From contig CAWHFM010000007.1 of NCBI GenBank assembly GCA_963828505.1, forward strand, positions 1 to 64,000: a stretch of 64,000 nt of DNA. Direction: 5' to 3'. Each line of letters opens with the position of its first letter. The stretch's first letter is position 1. Below the pieces are notes generated by a model. That model was not told the origin of the DNA. It saw only the letters and a program-made list of their open reading frames with translations, and made no database searches. The position numbers and the translations under genes were made by a program. This DNA comes from Bog-473 sp963828505 (GTDB taxonomy: Bacteria; Actinomycetota; Acidimicrobiia; Acidimicrobiales; RAAP-2). Shown here piece by piece: positions 28,740 through 37,749 of this stretch.

Positions 28740-30725
28740 ATGCGGATCCGGATGGTCGCTCTGAGGTACCTCGGGCCATGCATCCTCGCCACTCTGGTTC
28801 TGACGCTGGCCTGCCCGGGGTCCGTCTCCGCGGCGGGTGCGACGGCCCCGGCCCAGGGTGCCGGCATGGTCACCGCCTTCCCCGGGATCGCCCTGCCCCG
28901 GGGGATCACGAGCGGCCCCGACGGGGCGCTGTGGTTCGCCGACTACGGGAACAACACCATCGGCCGCATCACGACGAGCGGAGCGATCTCGGAGTACTCC
29001 AGCCCGGACATCGACGGGCCGAACGGCATCACCGCGGGTCCCGACGGGGCGTTGTGGTTCACCAACGAGGCGAACGACACCATCGGCCGCATCACGACGA
29101 GCGGCGCGGTGACCGCCTACTCGAGCGCCAAGATCCACCACCCGCTCGGTATCACCTCTGGCCCCGACGGGGCACTGTGGTTCACCAACTCCAACAACGG
29201 CACGATCGGCCGGATCACGACGAGCGGGCAGGTCACGAGCTTCAACGTGGGTGCGGGCGACGCTCATCCAGATGCCCTCACGGCGGGCCCCGACGGAGCG
29301 CTGTGGTTCACCGATCCGGGGAACGACACGATCGGCCGGATCACGACCAGCGGCCACGTGTCGCTCCACCACGGCACCGGGATCGACCACCCGACCGGCA
29401 TCACCACGGGGCCCGACGGGGCGCTGTGGTTCACCGACGACCCGGCGCAGAGGAACGGATCAATCGGCCGCATCACGACCAGCGGTGCCGTCACCGTCTT
29501 CACGAACGCCGACATCACCAGCCCGCACGACATCGTGACCGGTCCCGACGGGGCGCTGTGGTTCACGGACAGCCGGATGACCGGCGGCATCACGGTCGGA
29601 CGCATCACCACGTCAGGGGTCGTGAGCGGCAACACCTACACGCCGCCGAACCCCGGTGCTTTCGCGTTGACCTCGTTCGACATCGCATCTGGCCCCGACG
29701 GGAACCTCTGGTTCACGTCGAGCGACAGGGCGAGCAACGTCATCGGACGGGTGAGCACCACGGGGACCTTCAGCACGTTCTCCGGTGACATCGACAATCC
29801 ATACGAGATCACGGACGGTCCGGACGGCGCGCTGTGGTTCACCGAGAACGACTTCCCGACCGGCGGGAACGCTATCGGCCGCATCACCACGACCGGCTCG
29901 GTCACCACCTACACCGGGAGCGGGATCGACGAACCGCTGTACATCGCGCCCGGTCCGGACGGCGCGCTGTGGTTCACGGACGAGGACTACCGCGACAACG
30001 GCTATGCCATCGGACGCATCACGACCGACGGACAGGTCACCACGTACACCGGAGACGGCATCGTCGAGCCGAAGGACATCACGGCCGGGCCCGACGGCGC
30101 CATGTGGTTCAACAACTTCGTGAGCAGCGAGAGTCCAGCGGACATCGGGCGCATCACCACAGACGGACAGGTCACGACGTACCCCATCGACGGAGTGACC
30201 GATGTGTACTACATCACGGCCGGCCCCGACGGGGCGCTGTGGTTCACCGGGTTCGTGGTGACCGGGCCCGAATTCAGGGGCTACGGCGTGGTCGGCCGGA
30301 TCACGACCAGCGGAAACGTGACGATTTACCCCGACGGCAGCGACAACGAGCCCGGCGCCATCACGTCGGGCCCCGACGCGGCGCTGTGGTTCGTCGAAGC
30401 AACCCACAAGATCGGGCGGATCACGACCAGCGGATCCCTCACCGACTATCCGGTCCCAGGAAGCACATTCGGCGAGCTGGAGGACATCACAACCGGTCCC
30501 GACGGCGCATTGTGGTTCACCGGCAACAACGATTACATCGGAAGGATCACCACCGGCGGCGTCGTGTCGAGCTACCCAGGGGTACCAGTGCCCTTACCCG
30601 GCAAACACACGTACAGCTACGAAGAGCCGACCATCACGGCCGGCCCCGACGGGGGGTTGTGGTTCACCACCGCACCCACCGTGAACTCCATCGGCAGGAT
30701 CAGCACCGCGCCGTCGTCTGCTTGA
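28740..30725 (+). CDS. Secreted Vgb-like beta-propeller protein with 14 repeats (copy 2)
   Basis: Paralogue of the preceding gene. It has the same signal peptide start (MRIRMVALRYLGPC), the same 14 GPDGALWF / IGRITT repeats and near-identical loops such as YTPPNPGAFALTSFDIASG. 661 aa. ATG at 28740 follows GGGGGGAGG; the frame is open further upstream but corresponds to the noncoding region before copy 1. Gene-specific changes are concentrated in the loops between blades, as expected for ligand-binding surfaces. Function unknown. Confidence 0.82.
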   Translation: MRIRMVALRYLGPCILATLVLTLACPGSVSAAGATAPAQGAGMVTAFPGIALPRGITSGPDGALWFADYGNNTIGRITTSGAISEYSSPDIDGPNGITAGPDGALWFTNEANDTIGRITTSGAVTAYSSAKIHHPLGITSGPDGALWFTNSNNGTIGRITTSGQVTSFNVGAGDAHPDALTAGPDGALWFTDPGNDTIGRITTSGHVSLHHGTGIDHPTGITTGPDGALWFTDDPAQRNGSIGRITTSGAVTVFTNADITSPHDIVTGPDGALWFTDSRMTGGITVGRITTSGVVSGNTYTPPNPGAFALTSFDIASGPDGNLWFTSSDRASNVIGRVSTTGTFSTFSGDIDNPYEITDGPDGALWFTENDFPTGGNAIGRITTTGSVTTYTGSGIDEPLYIAPGPDGALWFTDEDYRDNGYAIGRITTDGQVTTYTGDGIVEPKDITAGPDGAMWFNNFVSSESPADIGRITTDGQVTTYPIDGVTDVYYITAGPDGALWFTGFVVTGPEFRGYGVVGRITTSGNVTIYPDGSDNEPGAITSGPDAALWFVEATHKIGRITTSGSLTDYPVPGSTFGELEDITTGPDGALWFTGNNDYIGRITTGGVVSSYPGVPVPLPGKHTYSYEEPTITAGPDGGLWFTTAPTVNSIGRISTAPSSA

Positions 30726-30776
30726 CACCGGCAACGAGCGCGCCCGGCACCACGCACGACGCGTTGGTCCGGCAAG

Positions 30777-31220
30777 TCAGGGAGTCGGGGTCCGGGCCGC
30801 CGCCGCGGCAAGCCCCTGGACTGTCCGGCCGATGAACTTCCCGAGCTGGCGCCGGTAGAGCCAGCCGGTCCCGGGCACCCTGGCCCGGAAGGTCGAACGC
30901 CAGCGAATGGTGGTTCCCGCTGCGGTCGGGGTCAGGGTGATCACCGCCCGGTAGTCGCGCAGCGGCAATCCCTCCTCGAGCACGTAGGAGAAGACGCGGT
31001 CCGGTGTTCGCTCGACCACTCGCTCGCGGCTCTTCGTCCGGCCAGTGGTGAACAAACGCACCGCCCCCAGACCCTCCGGCGAACCGTTTCCCGGCTCGAT
31101 GAGCGCAAAGGAGCCGATCGGCGACCACTCCGGCCACGTCGAACCGTCGGCCAGCAGCGCGAACACCGCGGCAGGGTCGCTCGCTGTCGCCACCGTGTGA
31201 TCGATCACCTGCTCGGCCAT
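30777..31220 (-). CDS. SRPBCC-family protein (START-like)
   Basis: MAEQVIDHTVATASDPAAVF and LADGSTWPEWSPI are the usual start of polyketide-cyclase/dehydrase-like SRPBCC proteins. The later strands (ITLTPTAAGTTIRWRSTFRA) and a long C-terminal helix complete the fold, a helix-grip pocket for hydrophobic ligands. 147 aa; GGGAGG lies upstream of the ATG. It is divergent from a TetR gene 101 nt away, so TetR is a likely regulator and a ligand of this pocket may be its inducer (inference). Confidence 0.82.
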   Translation of the reverse strand: MAEQVIDHTVATASDPAAVFALLADGSTWPEWSPIGSFALIEPGNGSPEGLGAVRLFTTGRTKSRERVVERTPDRVFSYVLEEGLPLRDYRAVITLTPTAAGTTIRWRSTFRARVPGTGWLYRRQLGKFIGRTVQGLAAAAARTPTP

Positions 31221-31306
31221 GCCTGCCTCCCGTAAGTGTGCGACCGCTCGTGCGGGGATCGACCCGCGGGCCGGTCGGGCGTGGCGCGCGGCGATCCGGC
31301 GACACC

Positions 31307-31322
31307 TGTACCATTTGGTACA
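31307..31322. promoter_or_regulatory. Operator palindrome over the TetR start codon
   Basis: TGTACCATTTGGTACA is a perfect 7-2-7 palindrome whose last base is the A of the TetR ATG. A -10-like TACCAT (31309-31314) lies inside it, placed for a leaderless tetR mRNA. This fits autorepression, with a possible effect on the divergent SRPBCC gene. Confidence 0.65.
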
Positions 31323-31936
31323 TGGAACGCCACTCAGCCCGGGAACGCCTGTTGGAGGCGGTGGTGGAGCACTTGGCACGCGACGGGCTCGGCGACCAGA
31401 GCCTCCGGCGCATCGCGTTGGCCGTGGGAACCAGCCACCGCATGCTCCTGTACCACTTCGGAACCAGGGACGGGCTGCTGCTGGCCGTGGCCCAACGGGT
31501 CGAGGCGCGGACACAAGGTGTCGTGACCGCCATGGGCGACGCGGCCGTGAGCGGGACCGACGAGCTGATCCGCGGCGTGTGGGCCCACGTGTCCGACCCC
31601 GGCCAGGCGGACTTCGAACGTCTCTTCTTCGCCCTGTACGCGCGTGCGCTCCAAGGTGACGCCGCCCTCACCCCACTGCTCGAGGGCGACGTCGCCACGT
31701 GGCTCGACGCCAACGTCGCCCTGGTCCGAGAGGCCGGCCTCGATTTGGCGCCGGAGACCGCACGCGTGCACGCCCGGCTGGGGATCGCCGTCGTGCGCGG
31801 ACTGCTGCTCGACCTCTTGGCCACAGGAGACCGGGCCGGGGTCGACGCGGCGTTGGAGGCGTTCGCGGGGTCGTACGCCGGCCGGTGGTGGGACCGGACG
31901 GATCAGCCAACCGTCACGAGCCACCGCGCCTCGTAA
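31322..31936 (+). CDS. TetR-family transcriptional regulator
   Basis: The N-terminal helix-turn-helix reads ARERLLEAVVEHLARDGLGD, then RRIALAVGTSHRMLLYHFGT, the standard TetR DNA-binding domain. The C-terminal helical domain (residues about 60-200) binds an unknown ligand and forms dimers. 204 aa. The start codon overlaps its presumed operator. The 3' end overlaps the convergent cold-shock-like gene by 34 nt. Confidence 0.9.
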   Translation: MERHSARERLLEAVVEHLARDGLGDQSLRRIALAVGTSHRMLLYHFGTRDGLLLAVAQRVEARTQGVVTAMGDAAVSGTDELIRGVWAHVSDPGQADFERLFFALYARALQGDAALTPLLEGDVATWLDANVALVREAGLDLAPETARVHARLGIAVVRGLLLDLLATGDRAGVDAALEAFAGSYAGRWWDRTDQPTVTSHRAS

Positions 31937-32133
31937 CGGCCGCGGTGGCCGGGCGAAACGGTGAAGGCGACCACGGTGCCGACCGCGACATCCCGGGTGC
32001 CGTCGGAGATCGCCGTGGCGTGGAAACCGAACGACGCGCCGGAGTCGTCGAGGACGGTCCCCATTCCACGCGCCCGGTCGAACGAAGCGACGCGTCCGTG
32101 GCGGGGCCCGCCGGAGAGGGCGGAACCGACCAC
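31903..32133 (-). CDS. Cold-shock-domain-like small protein
   Basis: The 76-residue product has the CSD pattern: GRVASFDRARGMGTVLDDSG, then FGFHATAISDGTRDVAVG and VAFTVSPGHRGRYEA. The RNP1-like aromatic residues are partly retained (FGFH). It is probably an RNA- or DNA-binding OB-fold protein, more divergent than CspA. The GTG start follows the hisG stop by 1-2 nt, so it is co-translated with hisG. Confidence 0.7.
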   Translation of the reverse strand: MVGSALSGGPRHGRVASFDRARGMGTVLDDSGASFGFHATAISDGTRDVAVGTVVAFTVSPGHRGRYEARWLVTVG

Positions 32134-32134
32134 C

Positions 32135-33031
32135 TCAGTGGACGATCTTGGACAGCGGGAGCTCCAAGATGTCAGTGGCACCGTGGTCGCGCAGCGCCGG
32201 GATGAGCGTGTTGATGCCGGACTTGGCCACGACCGTCTCGAGCGCGAAGGCGCCGCCGCCCGAGAGCTCGGAGATGGTGGGGGCACGCATGGACGGGAGG
32301 ACGGCGAGGACGGCGTCGAGGTTCTCGGCCGAGACGTTGAGCTTCACCAGCACCTTGCCGCGCGCCTCGAGCGTGCCCTGGAGGAGGGTGAGGATCTGCT
32401 CCATGGCGTGCCGCTTGGCCGGGTCCTGGGCCGACGCAGGATGGGCGATCAGCTCGGTGTGCGAGACCAGGAGCGTCTCGATCACCTTCAATCCGGCGGC
32501 GCGCAGCGCGCTGCCGGTTTCGGTCATGTCGACCACGGCGTCGGCGATATCGGGGACCTTGGCCTCGGTGGCGCCGTAGGAGAGGGCGATGTCGGCCTGG
32601 ATTCCGTGGACCTCGAGGGCGCGGCGGGTGAGCTCGGGGTACTCGGTGCTCACGCGCAGCCGGGCCGGGCGCGCCGCCGCGATCTCGGCCAGGTCCTCGA
32701 TGGACGAGGCGGGTGAGTCGGCGCCCACGGCGAGCACGATGCGGGCCGGGTTCGACGTCGCCTTCGAGTAGGCGAGCTCGCCCAGCGAGACGACCTCGCT
32801 CCCCCGCTCCTCGACGCAGTCGCGCCCGGTGATGCCGATGTCGAAGAGCCCGTCCGCCACGTACACCGGGATCTCCTGGGGGCGCAGGATGCGCACCTCG
32901 TCGATGCGCGGGTCGTCGATCGTGGCCCGGTAGGCCACGTCGGACGCCCGGTTCACGGCGAGGTCGGCGTCTTCGAAGAGCTGCATGGTGGCGCGTTCGA
33001 GCGAGCCCTTGGGCAGGACGAGGCGGAGCAT
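32135..33031 (-). CDS. hisG: ATP phosphoribosyltransferase (long form)
   Basis: It catalyses the first step of histidine synthesis. MLRLVLPKGSLERATMQLFE starts the catalytic domain; LFDIGITGRDCVEE and ATEAKVPDIADAVVDMTETG follow. The C-terminal ACT-like domain that binds histidine (about residues 210-298) is present, so this is the feedback-inhibited long form that works without HisZ. 298 aa. hisE, often the next gene in actinobacteria, is absent here. Confidence 0.96.
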   Translation of the reverse strand: MLRLVLPKGSLERATMQLFEDADLAVNRASDVAYRATIDDPRIDEVRILRPQEIPVYVADGLFDIGITGRDCVEERGSEVVSLGELAYSKATSNPARIVLAVGADSPASSIEDLAEIAAARPARLRVSTEYPELTRRALEVHGIQADIALSYGATEAKVPDIADAVVDMTETGSALRAAGLKVIETLLVSHTELIAHPASAQDPAKRHAMEQILTLLQGTLEARGKVLVKLNVSAENLDAVLAVLPSMRAPTISELSGGGAFALETVVAKSGINTLIPALRDHGATDILELPLSKIVH

Positions 33032-33119
33032 GGCGGTCAATCTTCGCAGACGGCCGCTGGTGGCCGTTCCCCCGACGGGGTCGGGCGCGAGGCGCACGGC
33101 CCTGAGGCAAGCTGGTCCG

Positions 33120-33515
33120 GTGCCGCCTCCGTACGACGTCTACAACTACTTGAACCTTCTCGGCATTCAGATCCACCACGCCGGGCCGGACGAGTACCCC
33201 CTGGCCCGGCTGACCGTCGGCCACGACCTCATCGCCGGCACGGGCTTCTTGTGGGCCCCCGTCGTGATCACGCTGGCCGATGCACTCTGCGCGTTCGGCG
33301 TGAACCACCACTGGCCCGAGGGTGCCAAGAGCTTCACGACCGTGGACTGCTCCGCCAACTTCATATCGAGCGCCCGGGAGGGCGAGGTCGTCATCGCCAC
33401 CGCGTCCCCCCTCCACCACGGCCGCACCACGCAAGTGTGGGACGCAACCGTGACGAACGAGACGACCGAGCGGCTCATGGCGTCCTACCGCTGTACCCAG
33501 CTGATCCTCTACTGA
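33120..33515 (+). CDS. Hotdog-fold thioesterase (PaaI/YbgC-like)
   Basis: The single hotdog domain shows LTVGHDLIAGTGFLWAPVVI, LADALCAFGVNHHW and SFTTVDCSANFISSA, the pattern of acyl-CoA thioesterases. The GTG start at 33120 gives VPPPYDVYNYLNLLG; longer versions run into the hisG upstream region. 131 aa. Its 3' end overlaps the convergent hydrolase gene by 7 nt. The substrate is unknown. Confidence 0.82.
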   Translation: MPPPYDVYNYLNLLGIQIHHAGPDEYPLARLTVGHDLIAGTGFLWAPVVITLADALCAFGVNHHWPEGAKSFTTVDCSANFISSAREGEVVIATASPLHHGRTTQVWDATVTNETTERLMASYRCTQLILY

Positions 33516-34591
33516 GCGCCGGCGTCGCCGACGGACTCCTCCTCGACCAGCACGTCGACGGCACGCCTGCGTCCGTTCGCCGGACCACCCCGGAGGAGCC
33601 GCTGCCGCCAGCGGGCGGCTTCGAACGGCGCCGGATCGGTCCCGGCCACGAATGCCCCGACGACGCGGGCGAACCGCGCCGGGTCGCTGTGGTGCGGGAA
33701 GTGGCCCGCCTCGTCGAAGATCTCGAGCTCGCTCCCCGGGAAAGCCAGCTGGGCCAGGCGACCGTGCCCCAGCGGGATGATCGCGTCGCGGCGACCCCAC
33801 ACGATGAGGGTGGGAAGCCCCTCGGCCATATAGGCGCGGTCCAGCATGGTGATGACCTGTCCCTGCCAGTCGACGCCCGAGCGCAACGTACGGAGGATGG
33901 CCCGACGGGCCTCCATGTCGGGCAGGGCGTCGAAGACGGCGAGGATCTCCTCGGCGTCGCGGCCCAACGCGGTGTCGAAGAGGCGCATCAGACCGGCGCC
34001 GAGGCGGCTGGCCACCTTGACGGGCGGGAGTCCGAGGAGCGGCATGAGCAGCTCGACCCCGGGCACGGCCGCCATCCGCAGCAGCGGGCTCACCGTTCGC
34101 CCCACTCCCCCGCTGCCCACGAGCACGAGGCGCTCGCAGCGGTCGGGGAACTGGTACGCGAACTGGGCCGCCACGCCACCGCCGAGCGAGTGCCCGATCA
34201 CGGTGGCGCAGTCGACCTCCAGGATGCTGAGGAGGTCGCGCATGCCGTTGGCGTAGCCGGCCACGGTGTAGTCGCCTCTCGGCTTCTCCGAACGGCCGTG
34301 ACCGAGGAGGTCGGGCGCGATGACGGTGTGGCGCTCCGCCAGCTGCTCGAACACGGGCCGCCAGGTGTCGGAGCTGTCACCGATGCCGTGGACGAGGAGC
34401 AGCGCCGGGCCGGAGCCTGCTTTCACGTAGGCACGCCGGTAGCCGTGGACGTTGACGTAGCGCACGGCAAAAGGCCCCTCGCGGCGCACGCCGGCACGGA
34501 ACCGGAGGTCCGACGGGACGATTGAAGTACCATCGTCCGGCGTTCTGTCGGCGTCGTCCATCATCGTGTCCATCGGCATCGTCTGGTCCAC
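33509..34591 (-). CDS. Alpha/beta hydrolase
   Basis: The oxyanion-hole region LLLVHGIGDSSDTW, nucleophile elbow GHSLGG, acid in VWGRRDAI and catalytic His in EAGHFPHH make a complete triad. A cap domain of about 100 residues lies between the strands (TVSPLLRMAAV to MEARRAILRTL). 360 aa with an Asp/Met-rich N-terminal extension. GTG at 34591 or ATG at 34579 could be the start. It resembles esterase/epoxide-hydrolase/C-C hydrolase relatives; the substrate cannot be named. Confidence 0.85.
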   Translation of the reverse strand: MDQTMPMDTMMDDADRTPDDGTSIVPSDLRFRAGVRREGPFAVRYVNVHGYRRAYVKAGSGPALLLVHGIGDSSDTWRPVFEQLAERHTVIAPDLLGHGRSEKPRGDYTVAGYANGMRDLLSILEVDCATVIGHSLGGGVAAQFAYQFPDRCERLVLVGSGGVGRTVSPLLRMAAVPGVELLMPLLGLPPVKVASRLGAGLMRLFDTALGRDAEEILAVFDALPDMEARRAILRTLRSGVDWQGQVITMLDRAYMAEGLPTLIVWGRRDAIIPLGHGRLAQLAFPGSELEIFDEAGHFPHHSDPARFARVVGAFVAGTDPAPFEAARWRQRLLRGGPANGRRRAVDVLVEEESVGDAGAQ

Positions 34592-34885
34592 GCCGGCCTC
34601 CGGTCCGGAGCAGCCCGGCAGCAGCCACCGGCCGGGATCACGCTACCGATCAGGCGTGTCGCCGCGGTGTCAAGGGTGTGAACGCTCGATGAATGCGGCC
34701 ACCGGGTCCCGACCGTCCACCGCGGGCGTCAGTCCCCCAGAAGTACGACGCCAAGGGAGAAGATCCTCCTCACGCCCGACGACACACTCGCTCGGCTTCC
34801 TTACCGTCAGAACCGCAGGAACGAAGCGCCGTCTGGCCCATGGCGGTGAGACATGCACACCCAACCCAGACATGGAGTCCCGATC
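34592..34885. other. Divergent intergenic region
   Basis: A perfect -35 hexamer TTGACA lies on the minus strand at 34673-34668, facing the hydrolase gene, but no well-spaced -10 follows. Toward the plus-strand gene the only clear signal is GGAG 8 nt before ATG 34886. I see no gene here. Confidence 0.4.
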
Positions 34886-37153
34886 ATGAACCGTACGACC
34901 AGTCCCTCCGGACGAGCCAAGAGAGTCTCGGCCACCTTGGCCGCGTTGGGTGCGGCTGCCCGGCGATTGATGGTGGACGTCAGACCGACGCTCAGCGATT
35001 CAGAAGCGCACACTTTCAGACAGCAGGGAACGTTGAGAGCGTCGAAGCGGCTCGTCGCCGTCCTTGGTCCATTGCTCATTGTGGCGACACTCACCGGCAA
35101 CGGCACCGCCTACGCCGCCAATGCGTCCACCCGGCCATCCACCGCGCCGACGAAAGCCGAGTGGCAACGAGCGATCGCACACGTTCCGAACTCCGGGAGA
35201 GGTTGTTTCCGTGCGTCCTATCCCGCGTTGGCGTGGCACGCGGTGCAGTGCACGATCGCACCGAAATGGCCGCTCGTCCCTGGGTCGCCCGTGAGGTCTT
35301 CGAGCCAGACGGCACCGATGACGGTGGGCAACGGCAACGACTACACGACCGAGGTGGCGGGAACGATTTCCGGAGCGACCGGGTACTTCAGTGACGTCAG
35401 CCCGGGAATCACCGAAACCGGACAGACGAACGGGAGCGGGCCCCAGGTCGCGAACACCTTCTCGCTTCAGCTGAACACGCAGTTCTTTGCCAATCCGCCC
35501 GCCTGCTCAGGAGCGAGTGACCCGAGCATTTGTTTGGGTTGGCAACAGTTCGCCTATGACTCCCCGTCGAACCAAGTGTTCATGGAATATTGGTTGCTGA
35601 ACTACGACACGACATGCCCGTCGGGCTGGGCGCCCTACCAATCTGACTGTTTCATCAACAGTGCTTCTGTGAAGGCTTCGGGCGGTTCGCTCACCGCCCC
35701 AGAACTCGCGACGGCACAGCTCAGCGCGGGAGCCTCTCTGGGCGGGAATGACGACGTGATCTTGACCACCGGCTCAGGACAGGCGGCCGAACTCACGAAC
35801 TCCGATTCCGTGCTCGATCTGGCGACGAGCTGGAACTCGACCGAGTGGGGAGTCTTCGGTCGAAACGACGGGAGTGAGGCGAACTTCGGGTCGAACACGA
35901 CGCTCGAGGCACAGACCGTGTTGCAGAGCGACAGCACGTCGGCGACGTGTGCACCAGGCGGATTCACCGGCGAGACGACCAATCTCAGCCTGACCGGAAC
36001 TTCGGCGATCGGGCCCAGGCCCGGGTTGACGATGGGGTCCCTCCAGACCAACGGTGCTCCGAGCGATCCGAGCTGTGCCGAGTCCCCTCTGCCGAATGGC
36101 ACCCCGATCGTCTCTTACGGCTCGGGCTTCGCCACGGCCCAGACCGAACCCGACGGGGACATTGCGCTGTTCACCGAAGCGCAGCTTGGATCGGCCTGGT
36201 CCAAGTACCTCATCACTCCTCCGTCGGGTAGCTCCCTCCAAGATCCCGACTTGGCGACCAACGGAAAGCGGCTGGCCTTGGTGGCGGAGGACGCCTACGG
36301 GGATATCTACTCGTATCTCGGGACTCCAACGAGTGGTTTCACCGAGCAGTCCCTTGGCTCCGACCAGGGACCAGGATTTCTCTCCATCGCGTACTCCGCT
36401 CTCGGCGGGAACTACGTGGTGACAAGCACGAACGGGTCCGGCTACGTCGACTACTGGTACAGCACGACCAAAACAGGCGGATGGCAGTCCCAACAGTTCG
36501 ACTCCCTCGGGGTCGGATTCGACGACTCTGCCGCCGTCGTCACCGATTCGGGCGTGGTCATCGCCGCAGCAGGGACGAACTCGAGCGGTGATGCCGTCGT
36601 CGGCCTCTTCTACCAGCCTTATGGCGGCTCGGGATGGTCCCTCAACGGTGACTACAACTTCGGGCAAGCCGCGACGATCTACGGTATGGAAGGGATCTGG
36701 ACCGGAAGTCAGGTGGACGTGTCAGCCGCCGTGGACAGCACGAGCGGTCCGGTCGATGGTGGCGGCAACGACTTGTGGGTGCTCAACGGAATTGGCGACA
36801 CCGGGACATCTGGCAGCAGTACCGAACTCGGGCTGGAAGGCGCGCCGTGGTATCCCCCCAGCATTGTGTGGTCCGGGTTCAACGTGGGCGTCGTGAGCGC
36901 GGACGGCTACGGCGATTTGGACTTCTTCTACTCCTCGGACGGCACCGCCACCTCCTTCAGCGAGGAAACCGTTGCTTCCAGCAGCGATTCCTTGGCGTAC
37001 GGGCTCGCTCCAGGAGTCGCCGTCGGCCACAGCACCGTCGAGGTCGTCAACGTCGGCAACAACACGGCCAAGACCAGCGGCGGGACGAAGCTCTACGGCT
37101 GGTCACAACCCTTTGGCGGCAGCGGCTGGACCCGCCAGAAGATCGGCAACTGA
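34886..37153 (+). CDS. Large secreted protein of unknown function
   Basis: I do not recognize the family. About 58 residues of basic, partly helical sequence precede a hydrophobic segment (KRLVAVLGPLLIVATL) ending in AYAANAS, so the export signal has an unusually long N region. The mature part is rich in Gly, Ser, Thr and Asn and low in charge. It has several Trp/Tyr/Phe-rich strands repeated loosely in the C-terminal half (such as GYVDYWYSTTKTGG and DLDFFYSSDG), suggesting a beta-propeller or lectin-like fold. Four or more cysteines lie in the N-terminal half. ATG at 34886 has GGAG 8 nt upstream; an ATG at 34853 lacks this. 755 aa. Confidence 0.75.
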   Translation: MNRTTSPSGRAKRVSATLAALGAAARRLMVDVRPTLSDSEAHTFRQQGTLRASKRLVAVLGPLLIVATLTGNGTAYAANASTRPSTAPTKAEWQRAIAHVPNSGRGCFRASYPALAWHAVQCTIAPKWPLVPGSPVRSSSQTAPMTVGNGNDYTTEVAGTISGATGYFSDVSPGITETGQTNGSGPQVANTFSLQLNTQFFANPPACSGASDPSICLGWQQFAYDSPSNQVFMEYWLLNYDTTCPSGWAPYQSDCFINSASVKASGGSLTAPELATAQLSAGASLGGNDDVILTTGSGQAAELTNSDSVLDLATSWNSTEWGVFGRNDGSEANFGSNTTLEAQTVLQSDSTSATCAPGGFTGETTNLSLTGTSAIGPRPGLTMGSLQTNGAPSDPSCAESPLPNGTPIVSYGSGFATAQTEPDGDIALFTEAQLGSAWSKYLITPPSGSSLQDPDLATNGKRLALVAEDAYGDIYSYLGTPTSGFTEQSLGSDQGPGFLSIAYSALGGNYVVTSTNGSGYVDYWYSTTKTGGWQSQQFDSLGVGFDDSAAVVTDSGVVIAAAGTNSSGDAVVGLFYQPYGGSGWSLNGDYNFGQAATIYGMEGIWTGSQVDVSAAVDSTSGPVDGGGNDLWVLNGIGDTGTSGSSTELGLEGAPWYPPSIVWSGFNVGVVSADGYGDLDFFYSSDGTATSFSEETVASSSDSLAYGLAPGVAVGHSTVEVVNVGNNTAKTSGGTKLYGWSQPFGGSGWTRQKIGN

Positions 37154-37194
37154 AATCGGGCAGGAAGTCTCGCGTTTCGCTGCTACTCGTTGCT

Positions 37195-37728
37195 TCAGGA
37201 CAGGGCGGTGGTGCGCAGCAGGCGCACCATCTCGATGCCGGTCAAGGCGGCCTCCCGGCCTTTGTTGGTCTCGTCCGGCTCGGACCGCTCGAGTGCCTGC
37301 TCGAGCGTCTCGGTGGTGAGAACGCCGAAGACGACCGGCACGCCGGTCGCCAGCTGGACCTGCTGGAGGCCCGAGGCGCACTGACCGGCGACGAAGTCGT
37401 AGTGGCTCGTGTCGCCGCGCACCACCGCCCCGAAGCAGAGCACCGCGTCCACCTTGCCGGCGTGTGCGAACGCGCGCGCCACCAGCGGCAACTCAAAGGC
37501 TCCGGGCGCCCATGCCACCGTGACGTCCCGGCGGTCGATCCCCGCCTCGTCGAGCGCGCCGAGGGCCCCATGGAGCAGTCGGAGGGTCACGCCGCCGTTG
37601 AAGCGGGCGCAGGCGATCCCGATCCTCAGCCCGGTGCCCTCATGGCCCCCGGTGAGCACAGCGCCCACCTGGGACGCCGCGTCCTCGATCGCCCCCTCCG
37701 GCAGCGGGGCCAGGTCCGATCCGGCCAT
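37195..37728 (-). CDS. ribH: 6,7-dimethyl-8-ribityllumazine synthase
   Basis: It condenses the ribityl-pyrimidine with 3,4-dihydroxy-2-butanone 4-phosphate. IGIACARFNGGVT, WAPGAFELPLVA, CFGAVVRGDTSHYDFV (catalytic His) and FGVLTTETLEQALERS are all intact. At 177 aa it has a short extra N terminus. It follows ribBA by 21 nt. Confidence 0.96.
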   Translation of the reverse strand: MAGSDLAPLPEGAIEDAASQVGAVLTGGHEGTGLRIGIACARFNGGVTLRLLHGALGALDEAGIDRRDVTVAWAPGAFELPLVARAFAHAGKVDAVLCFGAVVRGDTSHYDFVAGQCASGLQQVQLATGVPVVFGVLTTETLEQALERSEPDETNKGREAALTGIEMVRLLRTTALS

Positions 37729-37749
37729 CTACTGGTCCGATCCGGCCGT

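Noticed and set aside
27561..29390. A minus-strand open frame of over 600 codons opposite the propeller genes
   Set aside because: It mirrors the repeat structure of the sense genes, lacks any signal or motif of its own, and arises from the repeated GC-rich codons.
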